The translations under genes and the position numbers were made by a program. The notes below the pieces were generated by a model. That model did not search any database and was not told where the DNA came from. It saw only the letters and a program-made list of their open reading frames with translations. DNA of 64,000 bases from Mytilisepta virgata (taxonomy: Eukaryota; Mollusca; Bivalvia; Mytilida; Mytilidae): NCBI GenBank assembly GCA_028015205.1, contig CM051518.1, forward strand, positions 33,074,001 through 33,138,000, read 5' to 3'. Of the stretch, positions 12,005 through 23,500 are shown one piece after another. Every line of letters starts with the position of its first letter. Position 1 is the first letter of the stretch.

Positions 12005-12370
12005 ATACCTTACTGTATAATTAAATAAATCTATTGGCTAATAAAAGATCACATGACATAGAATAATTCAGATATTTCATTATAATCGGTGGTGCCGGGG
12101 AATAACCTCAACAAAATTCATTTGTCCGATGAATAACCCTATTATTCCCCGCAGGTGAATAACCCATCACTTATACCAATTAAAGCGCAATGAGAAACAA
12201 ATTTCATCAAATCATGAATCATTAGTATCAAATCGATATGTTACACAAAAATATTTGTTCGGTACAATAAAACAGTTACGGCCCTATGAGTCGGGAGATA
12301 TCCAAAATGGTCAACCCTGCTGAAGGGTTGACCATTTTGGATATATCCCTCCGCCGAGGGCCGTAATTGT
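12005..12370. mobile_element. Palindrome-bearing insertion, absent from copy B
   Basis: Copy B reads straight through this site (near 57,462-57,470), so the 366-bp segment is an insertion. It is flanked by the 8-bp direct repeat ATATTATT (11997-12004 and 12371-12378). Its right part, 12,271-12,366, is a near-perfect hairpin with arms built on GATATCCAAAATGGTCAACC around the loop GCTGA, capped by GGCCCT/AGGGCC. No protein is encoded. An 8-bp duplication would suit an hAT-like element, but the ends do not show clear matching terminal repeats. Confidence 0.75.
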
Positions 12371-13139
12371 ATATTATTTCATTAGCTTGGTCATAAATTA
12401 AAAATAACTTGATTTCTTGTTGTTTTGCAATTGTCATGATTGTATCATTTTTTTTATAAATATGATTCAAATTACACTGACTTTATATTGGGAGGAATTA
12501 TCACGGCAGGTAAGAAGTCTTTTTCATTGTTTTTATTTAATGAAACCGAAAGCATTTTGTTACATCATACAATAAAATCAGTTCTCGTAAACGGTTCAGA
12601 AATATTGGGATATATCTCTGTCAATGAGTTGATCAACTGTGTCATTGTATGACTGTAAAACTCGGGTTACAAAAAATACCCACATCACGATTCTCAAGTA
12701 ACCTGTCCATTAACTATGCATAAACTTTATAGGAACAATTTCCCCATTTCAGTCGCTGAAAAACAAATAATTTATTGAATACAATTTAAGGCATTCGAAA
12801 TATCAGTTACTTCGTTTAGAAGACTTCGTAACAGTTCACTGTTACAGTTATAACTCGTTGGTTTTGGTATTAATTTTGAGTTAGGTTCTCTTTGTCACGC
12901 TTTTTATTGCTTTGAGCATCTCTGAGAGATGCTCGACAGTGTTCGCTCTTGACCACATTTACCAAAAAAATTATTGAAAATGAACACATTAATGGTCAGC
13001 CTGGGTGTTTTGTGACCAAGCTTTTTAGGACTATAAGACCATAATGTTATTTACAGACGCAAACCAAGTTTGCAAATCTTCATCATAATAAAAAAAATTA
13101 AACGTATAATTGCATGGAAGATTTATTTTCACGACCTTC

Positions 13140-13450
13140 AACAAGTACCCATTGGTCGCCTAAAATTTAGTGTCCGACTTACTTTAACTACCAGGGTTGG
13201 CGGACTGCAAGCTCCGTGGGTATCATTCCAACTGCAGTCATTGCTTCGTCAATGATACGAGTTTTAGAAGCACGTAGAGAATTGTTTTAAATTCAGTTGA
13301 CTTAATCTGAAGTTAGGCTGGCCTCGTTAGAACCGTTGGGTATAATTTAATCTCAGTGTGTTGTTTAAAGTTTTTCTTATTGTATTGTTGTCTTTTATTA
13401 TTATTATTTTTTAGCATTATACTCAAGGAATTTTGTACTTAAGTTTTTTT
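13140..13450. other. Segment of copy A without counterpart in copy B
   Basis: Homology to copy B stops near 13,140 and resumes near 13,480. Copy B has about 2.4 kb of different sequence here (58,150-60,590). No gene is seen in the copy A segment. Confidence 0.45.
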
Positions 13451-13663
13451 CCAGTGATGGACGTCTTCCTTTTGATTTCATTATGTATGGCATTGCTATT
13501 CAGCGGTCATTTGTTCATTACTTCAATTCCTGGTAGAAAAATCAAATCTTGCTCCCAATGTTGTTGAGCGATTTGTTTGAAAAGAGGTGAAAAGGGTAAT
13601 TTTTATTTATTAAAATCACTTATTTGTCTGCTAATTTTGTTTTTTTTTTTTTAATTTTTATAG

Positions 13664-14455
13664 ATCTTGTTTCTGTTTGTTGTCTTTGTTGTGGGGTATA
13701 GTTTGCCAATTCCCAAAGTAAAACCACCAGCTAATTCATACGGTTTGGAAGACGTGGAAGATAAACCAGGAAATGGTTATGGAAGGGAAAATAACAAAGG
13801 AAAAAGCAACGATAAAAATGATGACAATACAGATGACAAACCAGGTAACGGATATGGAAGGGAACACAACAAAGGAAAAAGCAACGACAAAAATGATGAC
13901 AAAAAAGATGATAAACCAGGTAACGGATATGGCAGGGAAAACAACAAGGGTAAGAAAGCAGAGGATGATAATGACACTGATGAAAAACCCGGAAACGCAT
14001 ATGGAAAAGAAAATAACAATGCTAAGAAAGCAAAAAATGCAAACAATAATGAAAAACTAGGAAATGGATATGGAAGCGACAACAAAAATGCCAAAGGAAA
14101 GGGTGACAGTGGTAACAAGGACAATGATAACGACGAAAAACCCGGAAATGGATACGGAAGAGACAACAATGCCAAGAAGGGAAAAGGCACTGAGAAACAA
14201 GGAAAAGGAAGTGAAAATAATGACGACAGTGATGAGAAACCTGGAAACGGATACGGGAGAGACAATAACAATGGCAAGAAAGAAAACAGTGCAGAGAAAC
14301 CTGGAAATGGATACGGAAGGGACAACAGCAATAGCAACAAAGGAAAGGGGGATGGGAATGACGAGAAACCAGGAATTGGATACGGAAGAGACAACAAAGG
14401 CAAGACAGAAACGAATAGCAACGATATTAAAGAAGAGCCCAAAATAGGATACTGA
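13664..14455 (+). CDS. Exon 2 of secreted disordered PGNGYGR-repeat protein
   Basis: Joined to exon 1, this encodes 267 residues. Residues 1-17 form a signal peptide (hydrophobic run ILFLFVVFVVGYS), then LPIPKVKPPANSYG. After that come about ten imperfect repeats of D/E-KPGNGYGRDNN followed by a spacer of K, N, D, G and S. The spacers range from acidic (NDDNTD, EDDNDTD) to basic (GKKAK). There are no cysteines and no folded domain; the protein should be disordered and secreted. The exon starts after a T-rich tract ending TATAG and stops at TGA 14453. A polyadenylation signal follows. This composition is typical of molluscan extracellular matrix proteins (shell or byssus), but that role is an inference. 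Long frames on the other frames and strand are shadows of the purine-rich repeat. Confidence 0.75.
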   Translation: MLFLFVVFVVGYSLPIPKVKPPANSYGLEDVEDKPGNGYGRENNKGKSNDKNDDNTDDKPGNGYGREHNKGKSNDKNDDKKDDKPGNGYGRENNKGKKAEDDNDTDEKPGNAYGKENNNAKKAKNANNNEKLGNGYGSDNKNAKGKGDSGNKDNDNDEKPGNGYGRDNNAKKGKGTEKQGKGSENNDDSDEKPGNGYGRDNNNGKKENSAEKPGNGYGRDNSNSNKGKGDGNDEKPGIGYGRDNKGKTETNSNDIKEEPKIGY

Positions 14456-14519
14456 AGTGATTGAGAAAGTCACACAAGATCAGGTGGAAACTGAAATATC
14501 AAATAACTCATAACATAAT

Positions 14520-14525
14520 AATAAA
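14520..14525 (+). terminator. Polyadenylation signal AATAAA
   Basis: AATAAA lies 65 nt after the stop codon of the PGNGYGR-protein gene, within an AT-rich stretch. It is the first good signal downstream. Confidence 0.5.
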
Positions 14526-14754
14526 ATTGTAATAATAATGAGGTTAGTATTGCATTTTATGATCCGGTGATCCACGTAACCCCCACTTACATTTGATATT
14601 TGTTAAAAAATTATTACCGCATGGACAATGTTACTGCTGGTATCTGCAGTACTTTTGTATTTCCAACTTTTTAACTGGTACGCTTCAAATTCGGGAATTA
14701 TTCTGGATTTTTAATTATATTTGAGTTAGTATTGAAGCAAGATAAATTTTTAAG

Positions 14755-15300
14755 TGTAATTAAATTTTATGTATACATTGAAGTAATACGCGGATGCTGC
14801 TGGAAAGTAGCAACCGATGAACGGGAAGTTGACAACATAAAAAGTGAAGTCATCATGTTTGTCGTACAGTTTTTGTTTGTAATTTCTCATCTTCACTAAT
14901 ATCAAAGAAAAGGTAGGAGGCCGACTTTCGAGTGTCTCTGGTTGTAAGGATGTTTTGATAGATGAGACGTAGATAATCACCAAATTGTAAGTTGTTTAGA
15001 GATTAAACATCATCTATAGCGGACGCTGAAATTAAAGGTTTGAGGTACATTTTATCCTTATTTTTTAGTAGTTTCGAAGAAAGTCCGACTCGTATTAGTG
15101 AAGAAATGGGTAGGGAAGGAAATGAGCACAATTGGTTCAAATTGGAATACCGATTGTCTGTTGAAAAACCCGCTGGCCAAACTGTAAAAACACTTTGTTG
15201 ATCAGAAAATATAACTTTTGAATGATCTCATTTTTGGTGTACTTACTGTTAGATTCTGTGCTTTTTTGGACAAAGCAAGTCTTATCTCTACCAACAACAA
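14755..15300 (-). pseudogene. Reverse transcriptase fragment (copy A)
   Basis: On the minus strand, broken frames give QQTIGIP followed by stops, then KLYDKHDDFTFYVVNFPFIG and AASAY. These correspond to the palm and thumb part of the reverse transcriptase at 6.8-8.9 kb, where the matching stretch is KLYDKRYDFDFPIVNFPF. Several stops and frameshifts are present. An equivalent fragment sits at 62,040-62,520 because of the segmental duplication. Confidence 0.7.
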
Positions 15301-15399
15301 GTTAATTGTATCTTTGTCCTCCATTTGTCTTTTTGAAACAACGATGGATTAATTCTGATATCATTTTATATCAAGGCTAAGAAGATCAAAACTTGCAAT

Positions 15400-15850
15400 A
15401 CACTATTCCTGGTAGGTTTGGTTAATTTTTCCTTTTAGTTTCGGAGAAACTATATTTTCCCATAGAAATGTGAAAATTTGACCAACCAGAATCAAGAATC
15501 ACTTGGAGTGGTCATGTTTTTCATCTCATCCAAATAAAATGAAGATATTTTATAAAGGATCTTCCATACATTATTCATGCCAAGTTTGGTTATTACTGGA
15601 TCTGTAGTTTCTTCAGGTAAGATGAAATTGTAATTTCCAATAGGCTTCAATGCAAACCTATTTGCCACCGTAGCCGCCATGTATTCCACCGTTTTGCATC
15701 GGATCTAGAATTTTTATAGATACTCTTTCATTAATATGTCCTTCAAAGTTTGGTTCAAATTGGTCCAGTTGAGTCAGAGAAGATGATATTTTTTTTCTAA
15801 CGACGGACGTAAAGTGATTGCAACAGCTCACCTGGCCCTTCTTCTAAAAA
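15400..15850. mobile_element. Helitron-like tandem-core element (copy A)
   Basis: About two degenerate units contain 'ccaagtttggttattactgg...gatgaaattgtaatttccaatagg' and 'caaagtttggttcaaattgg'. The array is followed by AACGACGGACG, GTGATTGCAACAGCTCACCTGGCCC. That ending is the terminal hairpin arm shared with the elements at 2.5, 47.8 and 53.5 kb. The duplicated copy is at 62,690-63,080. Confidence 0.55.
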
Positions 15851-15979
15851 CCCAAGATAGCTTAGCTTAAGAAATCTATTTCAAATATGTACATCTGGTT
15901 CATTAAAACCTTACACAGTGTAAAGTATATAATTATGATTCTTTTGTTGCCGATTCTATTTCCACGCATTTTGAAATGC

Positions 15980-16225
15980 TGTTTGGTGATTATATATCCT
16001 ATAATAAGAAAATACTGGTGAGAAGAGCTGTTTCAGTTCAGCAATATATATTTCACAATTGCGATTGGCTAAATTAAGGTCAGCCTCGAGCTCGGTATCA
16101 CTGACTTCGGTATCACGCTGGAATACACTTAAATGCACTCCAGCTGAGTGAAAGTATGTTCGACAAATACACTTAAATTCGCTCAAGCTTAGCGAAAGGA
16201 TGTTCGACACAATAATATGACACAA
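15980..16225 (-). repeat. Interspersed repeat, also at 45.6 kb and 63.2 kb
   Basis: The stretch containing 'tatatatcctataataagaaaatactggtgagaagagctg' has a reverse-complement relative at about 45,625-45,740 and a direct duplicate at about 63,230-63,380. The minus-strand frame (NRNCEIYIAELKQL...PVFSYYRIYN) is partly preserved at 45.6 kb (NRNFEIYIADLYQL...PVFSYYRIYN). It could be a transposon-derived coding remnant. No function is recognised. Confidence 0.5.
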
Positions 16226-16826
16226 ACTGTTTGCGATGAATAAGAAATGGAACTGTCATTTTCATTGGTCGATTCAACCATTCGACCTCAAATAATGGCC
16301 TGATAAAGCCGCTCTTTCTCTTTTGTCGATTTTGAAAATTGGTCCCAATTTAAAACGGTACATAGAGTCGTGATAATTCAGCATTCCCCCGCATATTCAG
16401 GACGATATATTTTCATGTGACCGGAATTATGAACTAATATTGACATGCTTTGTGGAATTTACATGTACATACAAAATCAGGTTGCATAAATACATGCAAA
16501 AGGTTATTCATATTTGTTTTACGGACCTTCTGTTCTTAAAGGTGTCATATTTGTTTTTAGTACATTTGAATTATAAAGGATGCAAACCCTAGGAAATTCA
16601 GTACAGAAACGATAATCGTACGCACCAAATTTGACATCTTTTAATTTCTTGTTTATATAACAATGATAATTCAAAGTGCATTTTCAATTTGTACAAAATT
16701 AATTTTTCAAAAATGTTTAGATCTTAATCATGTAACCTAAAAATACTGGTAACTCTTTAAGCGACATTGGATTTCTGTTCTCTGACAATTTTCGACAGAT
16801 GGACTTTTATATTCCTTTTGCTTAAA

Positions 16827-17075
16827 CATGTAGAATAGAGAGTGGAAACGGGGAATGTGTCAGAGAGACAACAACCCGACCAAAGAGCAGAAAACAGCTC
16901 AAGGCTTCAACGCAGCAAGAAAATCCCGCACCGGAGGCGGCTTCAGCTGGCCCCTACACAATAATGTATACTAGTTCAACAAAATTGACGCCACACTAAA
17001 CTCCGAAACATAAGTGTTTTGCTGTACGGACAGGAATTTTATTATTGATTGTTTTTTTTAAGAGAAACAAAAACT
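16827..17075 (-). mobile_element. 3' end of the 32-33 kb retroelement family (copy A)
   Basis: Read on the minus strand, this matches the 3' untranslated end of the element at 32,270-33,316: 'ggagtttagtgtg', 'ggggccagctgaag', 'gggttgttgtctct'. Copies at 28,627-28,790 and 63,745-64,000 share the same end point. The common 3' end with variable 5' extent points to reverse transcription that stopped early. Confidence 0.7.
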
Positions 17076-17237
17076 TAGTGGAAAGGGTTTTGTTATCCAA
17101 CATTTAACTTTTTTAATGCAGAACAAATTAAAACTGAAATACACGTGCCAGAATGCCTTATAGTGAAATCCACCAAACCAAAAGTTTTTCACCGATTTGA
17201 ACTCTTGAAAACAGTGATGAAACTTAGCTAAAATACT

Positions 17238-17247
17238 TTTATTTATT
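17238..17247 (-). terminator. Polyadenylation signal of the OATP gene
   Basis: The minus strand reads AATAAATAAA about 90 nt after the OATP stop codon. This is the nearest signal and gives a short 3' untranslated region. Confidence 0.5.
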
Positions 17248-17333
17248 CTGAAAATTATATAATTTATAAAGATAGTAAGACTTTTCTGTTGAAAATATAT
17301 ACAGTAATCTTTTATAAAAATTTCATTACAGAT

Positions 17334-17593
17334 TTAGAGTTTAGTGAATTCTTTATTACTTTGGGTCTCGGATTTGGCTTCTGTAATGTCTTTAGGTGGT
17401 TTATAAACTTTTGATGCTAAGAACAAAAATATTAAGCACAGTACTTTTAAAGATATCCACCAAATCATTATACGAGTTCCTAAATCAATTTTTCTGTATA
17501 TCCAGCATGACCCTCTTTCACCACAATTATCTTGCCAAACATCACAAGAGCTATCTATAATAACACCCAAGAAAATAGGACCAGGAGTAGTGC
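17334..17593 (-). CDS. OATP exon 12 (residues 565-650 and stop)
   Basis: The exon starts after TTTTTTTCAG. It encodes [14 protein letters not shown], an extracellular [14 protein letters not shown] loop, the last membrane helix (about 604-624) and a short hydrophilic cytoplasmic tail ending FTKL. The tail does not look like a strong class I PDZ-binding motif. Confidence 0.92.
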
Positions 17594-20500
17594 CTGAAAA
17601 AAATTACATGAATTGATTTTTATTAAGAGTTTTTACTTCAACGTGCATCGGTTAGAAATTATATTTTCGTGCATTTAATTTTGTTTTGAATATTTTGCAA
17701 TGCTGTTCTTCAATATAGCCCTAATGAATTTTGACTCTTAATTAATTATTTCTTATTGTTTGATGTTTTGTTAACAAAATTCATATGATTATCCAACTGC
17801 AGTTAACATAATTTAAATCATTGAAGTATTTATCAAAATATCTCACCAAGTAAGCGAACCAAAACCAACTGTATTCCAAGAGCAAATGAACGTTGTTCCT
17901 GTGGGACACATCTAAAAAATATTTTATAATACAGGGATATACCATTATTATTGAGGAATATTGTTCAGAGAATATACAATTACCGCACTTTCAATCTGAG
18001 GTTTTATGGAGCAGAGGACAGCAATATTGAATTAACAATCCATAAAAACCCATATTGATCGAGTTAAAGTGCGATTATTGTAAAGTGCGACCAAATATGT
18101 ACTGAATCATGGTTTGATTAAAATATTTTTCCCACCATAATAAACTATATTCATATTGCATCCATACATTATACTGGTTCATATATGATTGGTTCATACA
18201 GAATTAAACCTTAAATGTGATTTGTCACTTCGATTTCGCGAGTGCAATACGAGAATTTATGGACTTCAAAAAGCAAAATCTCTATGTAATCCAAGGGAAA
18301 ATGGGGAATCGTGTGATCACCGACTGACATATATAAAACTTTAAAATAATATATTGCACGAGCTTAAACAGATAGATATTTTAAATATCAAATCTATTTT
18401 CTACATCAATGACGTTAATTTTTAAAGCAATATTGCATGGAGTGCATTTATCGCAGAATATTCACACTAAAGGGTATGGTATGATTTGGCCCCTAGAAAT
18501 TCCAAAATCAAAAAGTTACGAAAACCTACTCCCAGCTATCATTAAGTACTCTTAAAATGTTGTATTATAAGAAACATGTTTGGTTTTCAATACGAAATTT
18601 CTCCAAGAGCGGTAATATGCTGTCAAAGATCGCCAATTTTAAAGAAATCAACGAAAAACACCAAATTTCACTCTTCGAATTAAAATTTTGATATGAGCAA
18701 CAGTCTTGCCCAGAAAGATATTTCACTGAAATGTGTCTTTGTGTAAGAAAAACATTATATAAAAAATATTTTTGGGCATGGCTTTTGGTCAAAGTTGTTT
18801 TAACCAAAATCTACTTTGAAAACACTCGTTTTTTGTCAAATCCTTGATTTAGCAGACGTTCACTGACGTCTCTGTTGCATCATGGGAAGGAATTTTGTGA
18901 ATTTATTGATATATTGTCATAGTTCGATCATTATACGATAAAAATGATGCTTATTACCTTTTCCTTTTGGTTCTACATTAAATATTACGTTGATATATTT
19001 TTCTGTTAAAACATGATACTGCACGACAGTGAAGAGCCGTAATTGTATATTATTTGTACTATCAGTGCTCATATTGGCCAATACGATTCACTTAATAATG
19101 TCTCAAAGTGATTTGTTGGTCCAATGATAATACCCTTTTCTATATTGGTGCATGATAACTAATCGACTTTGTGATATAGCGAGCATTATAGGAGCATAAG
19201 CATTTTCTACGTATGGGTCATTTAGTCTGTTTAATGGGGGCAGCCATTTTGTGCTATATAATGAGGCTAGAAAAAGTTTCGTTCGCCGGAAGTAATTAAA
19301 GTAAGGGAAATAACTTGCTTCAAATTATAATTTTAGAGTCAGAATCGTGATACCGGAAATGAGTTTTTGGAAAGTGATAATATTGCTGTGCTCGCATCAT
19401 TGGCCACGCCAACAGCATATTAAATAATGAAGTTAACTGTAAATGAAATAGAATTTGCCGAGTAGTTCACTTCATGTCGTTTTCACTAAACATGCAACAC
19501 ATGAATCAAAGTGGTAGAAAAATAAGTGTTTCCATGTTTTAGGTGTAATCGTTTGTATACTTCGCCATTTTCTTACAGTTTGTGAGACCTGCCACATTGC
19601 GAAACCTTCAATTTGGCAACAAGCCTGAAATTATTTCCTAAGGATTTTCTTGATATTAAAGGTTGAGTTTTGCACCCTACTGAAGGATTTAATTACTGTT
19701 CTTCATCTTGAGAATCACACATGATTGTCATTTTTTTGATTCTCGAACAAAACAAGGAAACGTTAGAAAGTTTTTTTTTATATATACCTCTGACATAAAA
19801 GATTGTTTATTACTAATATTAATACAGTACCTGAATGTTGTTGTGACGATTGGAGACATAGTAGAAAATGTAAACCACATAATCAGAAATAACAGCACAC
19901 AAAATACATAAAACCAATCACATCTTTCTGAACAATTCCCAGGAACTGCCTGGATACCTGATCCACTTTTAACTGGATTTATGCATGTACAGTTTAAATA
20001 TGACTGAAAAAAAGATGACATTATAGTATTATAACACGATATTTATCATCACAACCATTTTAAGGTCTATACAGAGACGGGAGAATGCCAACGTAGAACC
20101 CATTATTAAATGGTAGGTAATGACACCTTTATAAAAAATAAAAAAAATACAGACCGGCTTAGTGCCAAGTATTAATATTGACACAAAAAACGTGATACTA
20201 TAACAATTTGTATGAATTATACTGTCATTGGTATACCAAATCAATAATTTTAAGTATTAAAGGTGTAGAATAAAAAACATTTGTGTCATTAGTACTCGAA
20301 AAATATTGAAAGCAACACAATTTTCAGTTTTCAAAAAAATCACAGCATACTGACTGATGATCTGGAAAAAAGTACATATAATTCATTTCTGATTTGATTT
20401 TGAAAAATAGAATATTAATATCTTCATCTAAGCCTCATTGGAAAAAAATATATACCTTTTTAACAATGTAAAGTTAAGAAGGGGTGAATCTACCGTTTAT

Positions 20501-23500
20501 GATTATCCAAAACCGTCACCTGAAATTTTTCAAAGCTAATTGTTGACCTTCTAAAGCAAGAACACACCACAGAGGTTTTCGAATCACAATGACGAAAGAA
20601 AGTTTGAAGACGGTATCAATTATTTACAATTTGGAACGATCTGAAAAAAGAAATAAAACTACGTGAAAGATTTATGTGAATGCATTTCTTACTTTAGTAC
20701 CATTTTCTATGTTGGTCTCTGTACAGCCAGCATGACAAGGAGAAAAATAGACAGTTTTATTCTGATCACATATTGGTTCAAAACCAGCTGTTGTACAACC
20801 ACAATCAACGTTACATGAGGCAATTAATCCAGTTCCACTTTCACTAAAATTCAACAAAGGTTTGTTCATGCAAATAGGGTAAAATTTGAACATCGTATAT
20901 ACAGTCAAACCAGTTTTAAAGGACACATCTTCATGGCAAATTACTGTCTATAAAAGGCACAGTGAAAAAGTCCTATTCATGAAAGCCTGTAAAATTAACC
21001 TTTGAATAGAGGGAACTTTTTCTGGTTCCTTGGGTGCCCTTTATAGACAGTATTGACTACCTCAAAGAAACTGTAATTCATGCAACATTGATCAAAAAAA
21101 CATGCACACTTTTAAAATTATGAAATATGAATTTAAAAAAGGTAAAAGAAGAAAGATAGGTAAATAATTCAATACATACACGTTATATTGAGTAGAAACA
21201 CCAGCAACTTGTTGACTAGGACAACTAGAGAGAAACGACGGTCCAAGCAAAGCAGCCAGACCAACACACACACAACAAAAATAGATAATTCCACGTAGTC
21301 GTAATTTCAGCCTTTTTACCATATAACCACCAAAAATCATTCCACCACCAGAACCAGGAATTGTTATGGCACCTGTTGATAAGGAATTTAATTAATTTGT
21401 CATACCCATAATAACATAAAAGATGTGTTTGATTATAACTGACCCTACTTTCTAAAAAATACGTGACATCTATTGTCTTCAGTTTGTTTTAAAATTGGAC
21501 CATAAGTGGTTTTAGATAAATACAAGTATTACAGTAACACCCGCAACCAATTGCATTTCTTATGATAACACTTTGACCAGTGGTTTATGTTCAGCTGCTT
21601 GTCGCTAACACTTTGACCAGTGGTTTCATGTTCAGTGGCTTGTCGGTAACACTTTTAACCAGTGGTTTCATGTTCAATAACCTGCCAGTAACACTTTGAC
21701 TAGTGGTTCCATGTTCAGTGACTTGTCGGAAACACTTTGACCAGTGGTTCCATGTTCAATGGCTAATCGGTAATACTTTGACCACTGGTTTCATGTCCAA
21801 TGACTTATAGGTAACACTTTGACCGGTGTTTTTATGATAAATGATTTATCGGTAACACTTTAACCAGTGTTTTAATGCTCAATGACTTGTCGGTAACACT
21901 TTGACCAGTGGTTTCATGATCAATGAAGGGGCCTCGGTGGCTGAGTGGTCTAGGTAGTTCGTCATGACTACTAATGATCACTAGCCTGTCAACGCTGAGG
22001 TTGTGAGTTCGAATCTCACCTGTGGTGGGGTGTGTTCGACTCCGATCTTAATTGACAAGGATTGCCAATTTTCCTGCCGAAGGTCGGTGGTTCTCTCCGG
22101 GTACTCCGGCTTCCTCCACCAATAAAAACTGCCCGCCGCGAAATAGCCAAATGTGTTGAAAACGGCGTAAAACCCCAACTAAACAAACAAACAAACTTAT
22201 CAGTAACATTTTGACAGTGATTTCATGTCAATGACTTATCGGTATCGCTTTGATCGTCTTGGTCTTTCTGCAGGTTGAGTTTTTTGACCGACCAAAAATA
22301 TGACGTTCATCAGCGGAACAGTAATAAAATCCCTGTTTACGTTTTTGTTGTACTAGTAGGTTGATCAATTATATACATTGTATGTTATTTCCTGCTTTTC
22401 GTGTACATAACTGAAATACGTCCTGTCATTCGGATCTCGTTTCGTCCAAAAATCTTGAAATTAGGAAAATCAAGTCGGATATATTATGAAGAAATGACAA
22501 ACTTGTTGTCAAAGAGCAGTAACGGTTTACTTTACATTCTCACAAGTTAAATAAAGGTACCCAATATATTTTGTATCTGAGTATTTCATACCCATGATAG
22601 TCCCACCAGTTGCTAAATCAACATTGAAGAATTCTTGTATAAGTTTTGATCCAAAGGTCGCTAGACCTGCGATTAGTAACGTCTCACAAACACTCCCTAA
22701 GCAAACCAGTATATATGTCGGATTCTTCAGCTGTTAATTAAATAGCATCAAATGAAATAAAACAAATACGATTTAACGAAATACAACGAGACCACTCATG
22801 TTTCCTTTATGTCTAAATCTTCCCACTTTAATAAGTGTACCATTTTTGTTTGACTTGTCTGTGTGATACACCTTGTCACAAGGATACTAACTGAAGGGGC
22901 CTTTGTTAATGAAAGCTGTAATTGACAAAGTAATTGTAACAACTTATTGTGAAATAAACTATTTTTGTGTTTCTTAAAAGTTTATATATATATATATCTC
23001 GGGTTGTGATTTAACAGTTTTATTATTGAAGGGACCAAAATATTAGTTCGAGGGTTCGTACGAACGAAGTTCGAGAAACCGGGATTTTATTTACATAGAT
23101 AAAAAAATAACAATTCAAAGATACTAATATTAGATATAGTAAATTTATACTATGCTGTATACAACGCATTTCAAGGAGTTATCTCTCATCAGCAGCATTA
23201 AAACCGAAACATTTGGAAGACCAAAAACCAAACTTCTATTAAACAAGAAGTACTCATAACGAAAAATACCGAAATAAGAAGCCAAATTCCAGCTAAGAAG
23301 ATCTACCATGTGCAATACAAGGAATGAACCCTTAGTATTTCTATTATTTTTTAATTTTGCTAAATACTGGTAATTTCTGTAACAAATCAATGAATAATCA
23401 TGTCAGACAAGTCTGACGACTAGGTTGGCGAATACCCTCGGGGACCTAGGGTCCACCATGCAGAGGCATCATCCCAGGAGTTTATATAATGAAAAATGTT

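Larger units (their letters stand above)
9597..13663 (+). other. Intron 1 of the PGNGYGR-protein gene
   Basis: This 4.07 kb intron starts with GTAAGT and ends with a T-rich tract and TATAG. It contains the 134-bp tandem array, a palindrome element inserted at 12,005-12,370, and a 306-bp stretch (11,480-11,785) that is nearly identical in the duplicated copy. Homology to copy B begins about 30 bp inside the intron. Confidence 0.6.

Noticed and set aside
13731..14473. Several long frames on the minus strand and in other plus frames over the PGNGYGR exon (up to 221 codons)
   Set aside because: The purine-rich repeat has almost no stop codons on either strand. Only the frame with a signal peptide, splice acceptor and repeat motif is credible.
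21928..22000. Functional tRNA gene
   Set aside because: A and B boxes are present, but they are followed by a SINE body and an A-rich tail, and a second copy exists. It is a SINE head.
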